A stretch of 64,000 nt of DNA from Ardenticatenaceae bacterium (GCA_020634455.1 JACKBQ010000002.1:1550001-1614000), one strand, 5' to 3'. Shown: positions 54,241 to 62,968, counted from the first letter of the stretch. Numbers and translations are program-made. Notes: generated by a model not told the origin, from the letters alone.

Positions 54241-54493
54241 GCCAATACCCTGCCTTCAAGCAAATCACAGAAAGTAGCTTGCAAAACGAAAGGCGGCTTC
54301 TCTGTAATTTGCTCAAGTAAAAACCAATTCCGCCTTCATTCTGAATCAAAAAAATTTTTTGGTTTTTACACAAAAAAAAGACGCCTGGAAATACCGCGTA
54401 ATTGTTTGATAAGTGTAAACGATGTGAAGTATCATACCCAAAAGAACTTTCCCGCTTTTCCATTTGGTCTGGCCTCACGAATAAGGAAAAAAA
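54241..54493. other. Divergent intergenic region
   Basis: This 253-bp gap separates the divergent histidine kinase and proline dehydrogenase genes. A/T-rich runs (ATGTGAAGTATCAT before the dehydrogenase) could serve as promoter, but no convincing -35/-10 pair could be fixed. Confidence 0.35.
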
Positions 54494-55519
54494 ATGCAAC
54501 AAAATAAATCCCCACTAACCCGCATATTCATCTTTTTAACCACAATGGCAGTTACGGCCGTTCTGCTATACCGCTATGGCGAACAATGGCTGCGTTCATT
54601 AATACTTTACCTTTCCACAGCCGGCTGGGCACGCCAAATCGCTACCGATTTTCCACCTGCCTGGCAAGTTGCCAGCCGCTTCATCGCCGGTCAAACCAGC
54701 CAGGATGCCATCCGGGCCACCCAAGAAGTCAACCAGCAGGGCCTTTCGGCCACGCTCAACTTTTTGGGTGAAAGCGTCAACACCCCAGAAGATGCGGCCG
54801 TTGCCCGCGAAGAGATCATCCAACTGCTGCAACACATTCATCAATCTGGCGTAAACGCCACTGTCTCCGTCAAACCCACCCAACTGGGAATCCATATCGG
54901 GCCAGAAGTGGTTCATGAAAATTTACAGCTCTTGTTAACTGCCGCCGAAAAATATGATACACGCATCCGCATTGATATGGAAGATAGTCACGTAACCGAC
55001 ACTACCCTCAATTTGTACCGTCGGCTGCGAGATGAAGACCAATTTGGCCACCGTGTAGGCATTGTGCTACAAGCCTACCTCTACCGAACCCAAGACGATG
55101 TCGAAGCCTTGCTACAAGAAGGAGCCTGGGTTAGATTGTGCAAAGGCGCTTACAAAGAACCGCACGACCTTGCTTTTGCCGAAAAAGCAGATACCGACGC
55201 CAACTTTCTTCACTTGTCCAAGCGAATGCTAAGTGATGAAGCACGCGTCACAGGCATGTTTCCTTGCTTTGCCACCCACGACGAGGCGCTCATTCGGGAG
55301 ATAATCCAGTACACTCGTCAACATCAAGTAGACAAGGAAAGTTTTGAATTTCAGATGCTTTACGGGGTTCGTCGCGACTTGCAAGAAGAGATCAATGCAG
55401 AAGGGTATCGCGTACGCGTTTACATTCCCTTTGGCACCGCCTGGTATCCTTACTTCATGCGCCGATTGGCCGAGCGCCCAGCTAACTTGTGGTTCTTCCT
55501 AAGCAATTTGCTACGGTAA
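54494..55519 (+). CDS. Proline dehydrogenase with N-terminal membrane helix
   Basis: 341 residues. A hydrophobic helix (about 9-25) precedes a PRODH TIM barrel with VSVKPTQLGIHIGPE, RIRIDMEDSHVTD, VGIVLQAYLYRTQDDVEALL, VRLCKGAYKEP and FEFQMLYGVRRDLQ, ending VYIPFGTAWYPYFMRRLAERP; these hold the FAD contacts and substrate Arg pair. It oxidises proline to pyrroline-5-carboxylate. AAGGA lies upstream of the ATG. The second enzyme (P5C dehydrogenase) is not in the window. It converges with dgkA with 6 bp between stops. Confidence 0.93.
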   Translation: MQQNKSPLTRIFIFLTTMAVTAVLLYRYGEQWLRSLILYLSTAGWARQIATDFPPAWQVASRFIAGQTSQDAIRATQEVNQQGLSATLNFLGESVNTPEDAAVAREEIIQLLQHIHQSGVNATVSVKPTQLGIHIGPEVVHENLQLLLTAAEKYDTRIRIDMEDSHVTDTTLNLYRRLRDEDQFGHRVGIVLQAYLYRTQDDVEALLQEGAWVRLCKGAYKEPHDLAFAEKADTDANFLHLSKRMLSDEARVTGMFPCFATHDEALIREIIQYTRQHQVDKESFEFQMLYGVRRDLQEEINAEGYRVRVYIPFGTAWYPYFMRRLAERPANLWFFLSNLLR

Positions 55520-55525
55520 TCTAAA

Positions 55526-55912
55526 TTAGCCCCCAAAGAGACGCTGCCACAAAGGTGGCCCCAGCAGCAGCAGGCCTATCAAAATTGCGCCCATTGCCCC
55601 CACCAAAACGGCCGCTGCTGCCACATCTTTTGCTACTTTTGCCAGGGGATGCACCTCTGGCATGGTCATATCCACAACAGCTTCGATGGCCGTGTTCATA
55701 AATTCGGCCATCCACACTGCCATGAAGGTAAGAATAAGCACCGCCCAATCCCGCGCAGGCAGCCTCAGCCAAAACCCCAGCCCCACAATCACCGTGGTAA
55801 TGATGGCATGAATCCAGGCGTTGTGCTGGGTGCGCAATACAAATGCCCACCCCTCAAAGGCGTACTGAAAGCTCTTTGCCCGGTCATACAGTTCTTTTTT
55901 TGGTACAGACAA
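55526..55912 (-). CDS. dgkA: Diacylglycerol kinase, DgkA type
   Basis: About 128 residues with three membrane helices. The family block is EFMNTAIEAVVDM...HPLAKVAKDVAAAAVL, with the catalytic Glu of EFMNTAIE. It recycles diacylglycerol or undecaprenol to their phosphates. I chose a TTG start at 55910-55912: GGAGGG lies 9 nt upstream, it gives the usual length, and it starts 5 nt after the ybeY stop. A longer frame to 55993 would overlap ybeY by 76 bp with a non-homologous leader. Gene order pgpH-ybeY-dgkA is classical. Confidence 0.88.
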   Translation of the reverse strand: MSVPKKELYDRAKSFQYAFEGWAFVLRTQHNAWIHAIITTVIVGLGFWLRLPARDWAVLILTFMAVWMAEFMNTAIEAVVDMTMPEVHPLAKVAKDVAAAAVLVGAMGAILIGLLLLGPPLWQRLFGG

Positions 55913-55917
55913 GTGGC

Positions 55918-56400
55918 TTAACCCTCCGCATCTTCCGGTGGCCCAGTGATTTCGGCCCCAAGCTGGGCCAGGATAGACGCCTGGGTCCACCACATGCGAT
56001 CCTTTTCCTCTGGCTCTTCATGATCAAAGCCAAGCAAATGGAGTGTGCCGTGTACGGTGAGCAGTTGCAATTCGGCCTTGAGGCTGTGCCCGCCTTCTTT
56101 GGCCTGCCGTTCGGCCGTTGGCACAGCAATGACAATGTCGCCCAGGTAAGCTTCGTCTTCTTCCATGCCGGGCATACTATCTCCCGGTTCAAAACTAAGC
56201 ACATCGGTGGGCGCATCAATGCCACGATACGCTTTGTTGAGCGATTTAAGCTGGTCATCATCGGTGAGCAGCAGCGTGACTTCGGCAGGGGGTTTAATTT
56301 TTTCGTGGCGCAGGGTAACAGTTACGGCCGTTCTCAACGCCACCGCAATGGATTGAAGCACTTTTTCCTTTTGCTGTACATGAATTTTATACGATGCCAC
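55918..56400 (-). CDS. ybeY: Endoribonuclease YbeY (rRNA maturation factor)
   Basis: 160 residues. The zinc motif TVHGTLHLLGFDHE (HGxxHxxGxDH) is complete, and YRGIDAPTDVLSF is the usual upstream family motif. It acts on 16S rRNA 3' end formation and ribosome quality control. It starts with GTG at 56398-56400, sharing a base with the pgpH stop. Gene order with pgpH is conserved across many phyla. Confidence 0.95.
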   Translation of the reverse strand: MASYKIHVQQKEKVLQSIAVALRTAVTVTLRHEKIKPPAEVTLLLTDDDQLKSLNKAYRGIDAPTDVLSFEPGDSMPGMEEDEAYLGDIVIAVPTAERQAKEGGHSLKAELQLLTVHGTLHLLGFDHEEPEEKDRMWWTQASILAQLGAEITGPPEDAEG

Positions 56401-58574
56401 TAGTTCACTTCCTCGCTTAACTGAATTGGGGCCACATCGGCTGGCAAATTGGTTGGGCGAACGGCCGTACCTGCACCTATCTGCTCATCCTCCGCCAACA
56501 TTTCATCATTACCCGGATATTTTACCCGCACGTGGAACCGGCCTTTCAATGTTTTGATAAACGATTCCCGAATCTTGCGAATGTCCCCCAGCGTGAGACC
56601 CGACTCATCCAGTTGGCCTTCGGTCAAATCCTCATCAATCAACGAATTCACCAACTTTTCAATTGCTCTTTCACTGTTGGGCTGCAAAGCACGGGAGGTA
56701 GATTCTATCACGTCGGCTAATAGCACAACGGCCGTTTCCCGCGTGCGCGGTCTGGGGCCAGGGTAACGGAACTTCTCCACATCAACCAGTTCACCCTCTT
56801 CGGCCTGCTCCTTTGCCTTATACAAAAACCCCTTAACCAACCGCGTCCCGTGATGTTCGGCAATGAACTGGTGCAGCCGATTCGGCAGCTTGTACCGTTT
56901 GGCCAAATCCAGCCCATCCGTCACATGGCTCAAAATGATGCGGGCGCTGGTGTGCGGGTCCAACGCATCGTGGGGATTCACACCCTCCTGATTTTCGCTG
57001 TAAAAAGGGGGCCGATTCATCTTGCCAATGTCATGGTAAAACGCACCCACGCGAACAAGCGCACTATTTGCCTTGATTTGTTCCGCCGCTTGCTCCGCCA
57101 AATTAGCCACCATAATGCTGTGATGGTACGTGCCCGGTGCCCGGCGCAGCAGCTCTTGCAGCAGCGGATGATCCAACCGAGCCAACTCTTGCAGTTGCAG
57201 GGTGGTGGTAATGCCAAACAAGCTGCCCAAAATGAAAAAGCCCACCAACGTCAACGCGGAGGACAACACGCCGTTCAGCACGGCATAGCCCATCAGCTCC
57301 AGCATGGCCAGCACATCAATGTTGTCCTGGTTTAAGCGAAACACCAAAATCACGGCCACGTAGCCAATAGCGGCGGCCAACCCGGCGCGGAAGAAAGCAT
57401 TGATCCGTTGGGCATCTTGCAGCGTAAGAATAGCGAGCAGGCCGCCAACGGCCGTATACGCCGCCAGTTCCAATGAGTTTGGGGCTAAAAAGCCAATCAG
57501 CGCGGCCAATACGATGGTTACCGTCAGAGAAAAGCGCACGTCATAAATAACGCTGAGCAGCATGGAAAGCGCCGCCATTGGGAACAAATAAGGGAAGAAA
57601 CTGCCGCCCGTGAGCATCAATTTGGCGATGGCAGCAAAAACGAGCAGCAAACTGGTTAGCACGGTCAGATAACGGCCGTTATCCCGCACGCGCAGCCAGA
57701 AAAATTGGTGCCAATACATCGTCATCAGCACCACTGAGAGCAACGTAGCTACAAAAATAGCGCCTACATCCCGCCAATCTAGCTGCCGTTGCAACAAACC
57801 AACCTCAGTCAGTTTCTCAATGTCCAACTCCGTCACCGGCTCACCCTGCCGCACAATGCGCTCATTGTCGGCAACCGTCACCATGAACGGGCCAACGGCC
57901 GCAGCGGCCGTTTCACGCAAAGCGGCCGTTGCGTCTGGGTCTGGGAATACGGTGGGTACGATAAATTGGGGGGCGATGTTAGTCACCACATTTTCCTGCA
58001 CAGGGGTCAGTTCCAGGCTGGCTTCCCGTCGGGCAATAATCTGGTAATCACGCACCTGATCTTCACGGATGTCCTGGCGCATCAAATCACCAACAATGCG
58101 CGAAATCTCACGCTTTACCACATCATAATCGGCCGAAGAAAGTTCCAGTAGCTCCAGCCCGGTTTGCTGCTGCACGGTGAGGCTGTTAATGGCTTGCAGA
58201 TATGTCAGCTTGGTTTCAGTGGTTACCAGACTGTCTGCCCGAACCGCATCTATGAAGGCAAATACGGCCGTTACCAAATTTAGCTGGTTGCGGCCAATGT
58301 CATTGCCATCACCCACGTACTGTTCCGGAACGGCCGCACGCGCTTTGGCCCGTTCAGAAGCCAACAGCACATCGCTCTCGTAGGTCACGCTACGGGGGGA
58401 ATAAATATCTTCGGTGGCAGGTTGCCCCAACGTCACCTGCACATCGCTGGCGGTAACCAGGTTAAAGCTAAAAATGAGGGTAAGCCCCAGCGTCATGATA
58501 GTCGCAAATACCCCAAGCAAAGAACCTTGGATTAATTTACGCCAGCCGGGTCGCTCGTCTGTTTGAGCTGTCAT
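56400..58574 (-). CDS. 7TM-HD cyclic-di-AMP phosphodiesterase (PgpH family)
   Basis: 724 residues: N-terminal helix (about 20-40), a large extracytoplasmic 7TMR-HDED-type domain to about 290, seven membrane helices (about 270-460), and a cytoplasmic HD domain with HHSIMVANLAEQA, FYHDIGKMNRPPFYSENQ, HTSARIILSHV and AEHHGTRLV. PgpH-type enzymes degrade c-di-AMP in Firmicutes; transfer of that role here is an inference from architecture. It precedes ybeY and dgkA, sharing one base with ybeY. Carries at least six ACGGCCGT-like sites, mostly in the HD and 7TM parts. Confidence 0.88.
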   Translation of the reverse strand: MTAQTDERPGWRKLIQGSLLGVFATIMTLGLTLIFSFNLVTASDVQVTLGQPATEDIYSPRSVTYESDVLLASERAKARAAVPEQYVGDGNDIGRNQLNLVTAVFAFIDAVRADSLVTTETKLTYLQAINSLTVQQQTGLELLELSSADYDVVKREISRIVGDLMRQDIREDQVRDYQIIARREASLELTPVQENVVTNIAPQFIVPTVFPDPDATAALRETAAAAVGPFMVTVADNERIVRQGEPVTELDIEKLTEVGLLQRQLDWRDVGAIFVATLLSVVLMTMYWHQFFWLRVRDNGRYLTVLTSLLLVFAAIAKLMLTGGSFFPYLFPMAALSMLLSVIYDVRFSLTVTIVLAALIGFLAPNSLELAAYTAVGGLLAILTLQDAQRINAFFRAGLAAAIGYVAVILVFRLNQDNIDVLAMLELMGYAVLNGVLSSALTLVGFFILGSLFGITTTLQLQELARLDHPLLQELLRRAPGTYHHSIMVANLAEQAAEQIKANSALVRVGAFYHDIGKMNRPPFYSENQEGVNPHDALDPHTSARIILSHVTDGLDLAKRYKLPNRLHQFIAEHHGTRLVKGFLYKAKEQAEEGELVDVEKFRYPGPRPRTRETAVVLLADVIESTSRALQPNSERAIEKLVNSLIDEDLTEGQLDESGLTLGDIRKIRESFIKTLKGRFHVRVKYPGNDEMLAEDEQIGAGTAVRPTNLPADVAPIQLSEEVN

Positions 58575-58598
58575 CTATTAATTTTGGCGGGGAGCCTG

Positions 58599-59045
58599 TT
58601 AATTTTGCAACAGTTCGCGCACGACCTCATTCACCAAACGGCCGTCTGCCTGTCCTTTCAACTTGGGCATCAGCTTTCCCATCACCTGCCCCATGCCTTT
58701 GGCGTCCGTCACGCCCAGTTCCGCAACAATTTCAGCCGCAATCGCCATAATTTCGTCCCGCCCCATCTGCTGCGGCAGGTACGATTCAATTAACGTCAGC
58801 TCCGCCTGCTCGCTGGCCGCCATCTCAGGATTGCCTGCTTTTTCATAATCAGCAATGCTCTCGCGCCGCTGTTTAGCTTGTTTGGTTAGAAGCGCCTGTA
58901 CGGCCGTATCATCGAGCGTCGTCTGGTTGTCAATCTCTTCTTGTTTGATGGCTGCTAACAGCAACCCAAGCGTGTTCCGTTTTTCAGTATCGCCGCTTTT
59001 CATAGCCGCGACGCGATCTTGTTGAAGGGTCTCTTTTAAGCTCAT
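58599..59045 (-). CDS. GatB/YqeY domain protein
   Basis: 148 residues, the usual stand-alone YqeY size: MSLKETLQQDRVAAMKSGD, then LGLLLAAIKQEEID and IESYLPQQM, VTDAKGMGQVMGKLMPKLKGQADGR, then LVNEVV at the end. The domain resembles the tail of GatB, which binds tRNA; the function of stand-alone proteins is uncertain. It starts at ATG 59043-59045 (AAGG upstream), which matches the family start; a longer frame is open by six codons. rpsU, its common neighbour, is not present. Confidence 0.9.
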   Translation of the reverse strand: MSLKETLQQDRVAAMKSGDTEKRNTLGLLLAAIKQEEIDNQTTLDDTAVQALLTKQAKQRRESIADYEKAGNPEMAASEQAELTLIESYLPQQMGRDEIMAIAAEIVAELGVTDAKGMGQVMGKLMPKLKGQADGRLVNEVVRELLQN

Positions 59046-59078
59046 TTTCCAACCTTTTCCCAAAAGATTTTTATCAGC

Positions 59079-59102
59079 AGATTTCGCAAATCACCCAGAT
59101 TC
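59079..59102. repeat. CAGATTTCGCARATYAC repeat, copy 1
   Basis: CAGATTTCGCAAATCACCCA, then GATT at 59079-59102, resembles CAGATTTCGCAGATTACACA, then GATT at 59920-59943. Both lie in gaps flanking the methyltransferase gene and belong to the foldback word-repeat class. Confidence 0.65.
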
Positions 59103-59182
59103 TAGAGTTGAAATCTGCAAAATCTTTTTTTATCTTTGATTGATTTTCTAAAAATTTGTCCTGATGAGATAGGAAATCCTGT

Positions 59183-59908
59183 TTAGGATTGTAGCATTGG
59201 CAGGGTGGGTGTCAACACAGTGTACAGGCTCAAATTGCCTTCTTTGCCATCGCTGCGGAACTGATCGACCACTGAAAATCCGGCCTCATCTGCCAGTTCG
59301 GCCGTTTCTTCAGCATCAATGTGGCAGGCGTAGCGCAAGGCAAACCCGCCCCGCTGCCACGCCAGCAAATAATCATTTGGCTCCACGTCAGCCGCCGTCA
59401 GGCCGATGGCGGCCCAATTCTGCACTTTGCGCCGCTGGCGGGCGCTGTCCATAAACTGCCAATTAGAGATGAGCAGACGGCCGTTTTCCCCCAAATGGCT
59501 CCGAATTTCCTGCAACAAACGCACCCGGTTGGCCTTCCCCGGCAAATGGTGCATGACCGCCAGGCAAGAAATGGCGGGGAAGCTGCCCAGCCCAGCCAGG
59601 CAACCTGGCTCCAGCAAATTGCGCTGGTAAAACGTGCCGACGGCATGTTTAGCGGCATCGGCTAGCAGCTCTTCGCTAAAATCCACGCCCACAAACTCGC
59701 CGATGCGGTTGTGCGATTGGAGGAACTGAGCGAAACGGCCGTTGCCACATCCCACATCCAAAAAGCGCGGGCACGGCTCCGGCAAATGGGGCAGCAAGCG
59801 AGCAAATCCCGGCTGCGGCGTCACGCGGCTGCCAGAAAAAGAGTCCGCCTGTGCATCATAAAATTCCCGGTTCAAGTTCAGCAACCGCTGAACCACTTCT
59901 TCTCTCAT
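59183..59908 (-). CDS. Class I SAM-dependent methyltransferase
   Basis: 241 residues. Motif I FLDVGCGNGRFAQFL (SAM loop), GVDFSEELLADA (motif II acid), AISCLAVMHHLPG and RSHLGENGRLLISNW identify the Rossmann-type methyltransferase core. The closest general resemblance is to Trm9/UbiE-like small-molecule or tRNA methyltransferases; the substrate cannot be fixed. An ACGGCCGT copy (59734) encodes the N-G-R of motif I. The gene is flanked by repeats and appears monocistronic. Confidence 0.8.
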   Translation of the reverse strand: MREEVVQRLLNLNREFYDAQADSFSGSRVTPQPGFARLLPHLPEPCPRFLDVGCGNGRFAQFLQSHNRIGEFVGVDFSEELLADAAKHAVGTFYQRNLLEPGCLAGLGSFPAISCLAVMHHLPGKANRVRLLQEIRSHLGENGRLLISNWQFMDSARQRRKVQNWAAIGLTAADVEPNDYLLAWQRGGFALRYACHIDAEETAELADEAGFSVVDQFRSDGKEGNLSLYTVLTPTLPMLQS

Positions 59909-60013
59909 TTTATTTATCCACAGATTTCGCAGATTACACAGATTGATCGGTTTTGTTTGTTTGTTGTCTTCGCATCACGAAACCAACTATCAACCAGGCC
60001 AAAAAAATCCGCG

Positions 60014-60214
60014 TCATCCGCGTTCATCAGCGTCCCATTCTTCTAATCGGATGCGGCGGCGGTTGGTGACAAACCAGGAACGGCCGTCTACCGTACGCAC
60101 CCACACCGCCGGGGATTGATGTGCCACCACCGTGCCATCCACCCAAACTTGCTCGCCCAGCCAGATTTGCACGGCCGTTCCCACCGCATACAGTTCCGTT
60201 AGCCGTTCCGCCAT
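60014..60214 (-). CDS. Small beta-rich protein coupled to the TPR gene
   Basis: 66 residues. Its ATG overlaps the stop of the upstream TPR gene by ATGA, which supports it being real. AVQIWLGEQVWVDGTVVAHQ and SPAVWVRTVDGRSWFVTNRRRIR look like a small SH3-like barrel, but I cannot name a family. The last ten codons lie in the CGCGTCATCCGCGTTCATCA repeat, so the tail may be a recent extension. Three ACGGCCGT copies occur in or around it. Confidence 0.55.
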   Translation of the reverse strand: MAERLTELYAVGTAVQIWLGEQVWVDGTVVAHQSPAVWVRTVDGRSWFVTNRRRIRLEEWDADERG

Positions 60215-61092
60215 CAGCCAGCGCCCAACTGCTGCAAACGGGCCAACCGCTCTCGCTCAAGCCAATCGAGTTGAGACAGTTCAGCATACGCCTGGGCAAA
60301 AAACGGCCGTGCCGCTTCCCCGCGCCCCAACGCCAGCAAACATTCGCCAATCTCTTCCAGCACAAATCCATCTGCCTGCCCGACGCTTTCATGCTCAGCC
60401 AAAAGCGCCTGCTGCACCGCCAGCGCCTCGTCAAAACGCGCCAGGGAGCGCAGCGTATGCCCCACGCACCATTTGGCAATGCGAATCGTTTCCGGCTGGT
60501 CGGGATGAACCGCCTCGCGCCAGGCAACCGCCCTCTCAAAAATAGCCAGCGCCCGGTCAAACTCGCCCATGTCGTGGTAGGTCCAGCCGAGGTTGTTGTA
60601 GAGAGAACCACGCCAGCCTGCGGCGCGGGCGTCGGGCGTGGCTTCAGCCAGGGCCAGCGCCTTTTCATTCCAGGCCAGCCGCTCTGCTGCGTCCAGTTCG
60701 GCAATGGCGATCATGTGGGCGGCGTCAATCGTGTGGAAATCGGCCTGAGGCGAAACGGCCGCTCCCAACACAAACGCCGCCTCAAACAGGGGCAGCGCCC
60801 GCCCTGGCTCACCCGCCGAGTTAAAGGTGCGGCCACGCTCCAGTAAGCAGCGCATCTGCGGCACAATCATCTCGTCACGCAGCATCGCATTCGCCTCATC
60901 GAGACGCTTGTGCGCTTCGGCAAACTGGCGGCGCAGGCTGTGCGTCCGGGCAATCTGGCTGAGCAGCTCCACGTGGTAGGCGCGGTTGGCAGTGGCGGCC
61001 ACCTCTGGCAAAAGCGCTTCAAAGCGTACGGCCGTTCCCGCCGGATCGCTGTAATTCCACAAGGTATGCAATTCAGGAAATTCACTCATCAT
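60214..61092 (-). CDS. TPR-repeat protein
   Basis: 292 residues with six or more TPR-like helix pairs, for example RTHSLRRQFAEAHKRLDEAN, RGRTFNSAGEPGRALPLFEAAF, YNNLGWTYHDMGEFDRALAIFERAV, CVGHTLRSLARFDEALAVQQ and EIGECLLALGRGEAARPFF. It is likely cytoplasmic and serves protein contacts; no partner domain is present. Two hairpins (61102-61146 and 61151-61188) lie between it and the lipoprotein gene upstream. Confidence 0.8.
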   Translation of the reverse strand: MMSEFPELHTLWNYSDPAGTAVRFEALLPEVAATANRAYHVELLSQIARTHSLRRQFAEAHKRLDEANAMLRDEMIVPQMRCLLERGRTFNSAGEPGRALPLFEAAFVLGAAVSPQADFHTIDAAHMIAIAELDAAERLAWNEKALALAEATPDARAAGWRGSLYNNLGWTYHDMGEFDRALAIFERAVAWREAVHPDQPETIRIAKWCVGHTLRSLARFDEALAVQQALLAEHESVGQADGFVLEEIGECLLALGRGEAARPFFAQAYAELSQLDWLERERLARLQQLGAG

Positions 61093-61101
61093 AGCCTACT
61101 C

Positions 61102-61188
61102 AGTAAGCGGCCAACAATAACTTCCCTTTTAGGAAGGCCGCTTACTCCAAGCCGTCCGCACAATTCCAATAACTTATTTGCGGACGGC
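61102..61188. repeat. Two adjacent hairpins upstream of the TPR gene
   Basis: AGTAAGCGGCC/GGCCGCTTACT (61102-61112 with 61136-61146) and GCCGTCCGCA/TGCGGACGGC (61151-61160 with 61179-61188). Both are perfect stems of 10-11 bp. The first contains a CGGCC core like the window palindrome but without its flanks. A foldback repeat of the CTCTGCGTCC family follows at 61194-61261. Confidence 0.75.
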
Positions 61189-61278
61189 CACTTACCACAA
61201 AGGACGCGGAGTTCGCAGAGAAAAAGAGAAATCTCTGCGCCCCTGCGTCCTCCGCGATGAATTCAATCTAAAAACTGA

Positions 61279-61941
61279 TTACGGCCGTCTCACCACCACA
61301 TTGTCAAACGCCACCTTCGCTTGCGGCTGGACAAACGTGCCCGCGTCCAGAGCAATCGTGCCGCTGCTGTACGCCGTGTCGCTGAACTGGTGGACTAACT
61401 GGTCATTCACAAACAGCGAAATGTTTGTCCCCAATGCCTCCACTCGGAGCTGGTTGATGCTGCCCAAGCCTTGCTTGATCGCTGCCGATTCCGTCCAGCG
61501 GTCCACGAAGCGCGTCCAGCCAGCTTCGCCATCCCGCCGCTCCACCATAAAAAGGCCATCCCCGGTAATCTCGAAGCGGTAAAAGCGGGTGGTGTCCTGC
61601 ATTCTGAACAAGACGCCGTAGCTGCTGCCCAAATCGCCTTCCAGCAGTTGGGCATCCACCTCCAAAATGAAGTTGTCGAAGGTTTGATCCGGCAAGGTGG
61701 AAAACTGCATGATGTTGTTGTCGGCCAGATCAATGACAAGATGTTCGTCAATAACGGCCGTTTGCCCCGCATTGTCCCCTTCCATCACCCAGTTATCCAT
61801 CTGCCCCGGCACAAAGCCATCGGAGAAGATGACATCCGCCCCAGACGCGCCCGGCACACCCGTGGCATCGGCGCAGGCGATCAGGAACAATAAACCAAGC
61901 AATAAAATGCTAATTTGTAAGAGCCGTTTAATTACAAACAT
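61279..61941 (-). CDS. Lipoprotein with ConA/LamG-like domain (copy 1)
   Basis: 220 residues. A signal peptide ending in LLFLIAC is a lipobox; the mature protein would be lipid-anchored. The rest is a jelly-roll domain with FSDGFVPGQMDNWVMEGDN, LEVDAQLLEGDLGSSYGVLFRMQDTTRFYRFEITGDGLFMV and LFVNDQLVHQFSD, like 3-keto-disaccharide hydrolase/LamG sandwiches; no catalytic set is seen. The IS5-type element begins 2 bp from its start codon, and the start codon overlaps the target duplication, so its native control region is now displaced. A paralogue lies at 62969. Confidence 0.8.
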   Translation of the reverse strand: MFVIKRLLQISILLLGLLFLIACADATGVPGASGADVIFSDGFVPGQMDNWVMEGDNAGQTAVIDEHLVIDLADNNIMQFSTLPDQTFDNFILEVDAQLLEGDLGSSYGVLFRMQDTTRFYRFEITGDGLFMVERRDGEAGWTRFVDRWTESAAIKQGLGSINQLRVEALGTNISLFVNDQLVHQFSDTAYSSGTIALDAGTFVQPQAKVAFDNVVVRRP

Positions 61942-61942
61942 T

Positions 61943-62815
61943 AGACCTCTTGCATAAGTAGAAAATTAGGCATAATTGCTGGATGAAATATGCTGAGATT
62001 CAAAACTTATCCGATGCGAAATTTAAACGTTTAACGGGTGTGCCACACCCAATCTTTAAACAAATGGTGGCTATTCTAGAAAAAACAATGCCCACCTTTG
62101 GTAGACCACCTAAATTGTCACGGGCAGACCAACTCTTGTTGACCCTGATGTACTGGCGAGAGTATCGTACCCAGTTTCATATCAGCCAGGCCTATGGGAT
62201 TAGCGAGTCAGCCGTTTGCCGGACAATCCAGCAAATTGAAAACAGGCTTGTCGAGTCAGGGCAATTCACATTGCCTGGCAAGAAAAAGTTGCAAACTAGC
62301 GATACGCTCATCGAAGTTGTCATTGTTGATGCCACCGAACAACCGATAGAACGACCCAAAAAAACAAAAGAGGCACTTTAGTGGCAAGAAAAAGTGCCAT
62401 ACGCAAAAAGCGCAGGTCATCGTCAACTTAACAACCCTGGAAATTGTGACCACAGCCTTTAGTGAAGGCAAGAAACATGATTTCAATCTGTTCAAAGAGA
62501 ATGGCCAAGGGATGGTACAAACTATCACTTGCTTAGCTGATTCAGGATATCAAGGCATCGCTAAGCTTCACAAGAATAGCCAAACGCCCAAAAAGAAATC
62601 TAAGCATCATCCTCTCACTAAAGAGGAGAAAGCAGCGAATCGGGCATTGGCGAAAGCCAGAATCTATGGTGAGCATGTGATAGGCAAGCTCAAGATATTT
62701 CGTATTTTGAAAGAGCGATATCGCAATCGCCGCAAACGGTTTGGTTTGCGATTCAACTTGATTGCTTCGATTTACAATCTGTCACTTGGAGTAAAGTGAC
62801 TTATGCAAGAAGTCT
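61943..62815 (+). mobile_element. IS5-family insertion sequence (ISL2/IS1031-like)
   Basis: 873 bp. Terminal repeats AGACCTCTTGCATAAGT (61943-61959) and its complement with one mismatch (62799-62815), flanked by the 3-bp direct repeats ATT (61940-61942 and 62816-62818). It holds a transposase split by a frame change at an A7 run. Short ends, 3-bp duplication and DDE enzyme fit the ISL2 or IS1031 subgroup of IS5. No ACGGCCGT inside. Confidence 0.88.
61983..62799 (+). pseudogene. IS5-family DDE transposase, frameshifted at A7
   Basis: Two overlapping-phase pieces: residues 1-132 end at TAG 62379-62381, and the rest continues in the +1 frame to 62799. Joining them at the A7 run (62358-62364) gives IERPKK...QKRHFSGKKK, a normal continuation. 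DDE: Asp in VDATEQPIERP, Asp in LADSGYQG and Glu in YGEHVIGKLK. The first half has an HTH_Tnp-4-like region (YGISESAVCRTIQQIE). The frame change is +1, not the -1 used by many IS elements, so a one-base loss or sequencing error is most likely. Confidence 0.8.
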
Positions 62816-62836
62816 ATTGATTATTTTTGGGACGTG

Positions 62837-62953
62837 TGTGGGATGCTTCACTCCGTTCAGCATGACAATTGATGATGTTGTCGGAGAACAATATTGAAAC
62901 GCAAAAAATGCTAAATTGTCATTCTGAGTGAAACGAAGAATCCCAGCCAACCT
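62837..62953. repeat. Long imperfect foldback repeat between IS5 and the second lipoprotein
   Basis: TGGGATGCTTCACTCCGTTC onward (to GCATGACAATT) is mirrored by AATTGTCATTCTGAGTGAAA onward (to GAATCCCA): arms of about 32 bp. A single arm also sits at 5596-5626 before sbcC (GGGATGCTTCACTTCGTTCA) and a worn pair at 13945-14040. Such GTCATxCTGA hairpins occur in many bacteria. Confidence 0.75.
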
Positions 62954-62968
62954 TCATGAACAACCGAC

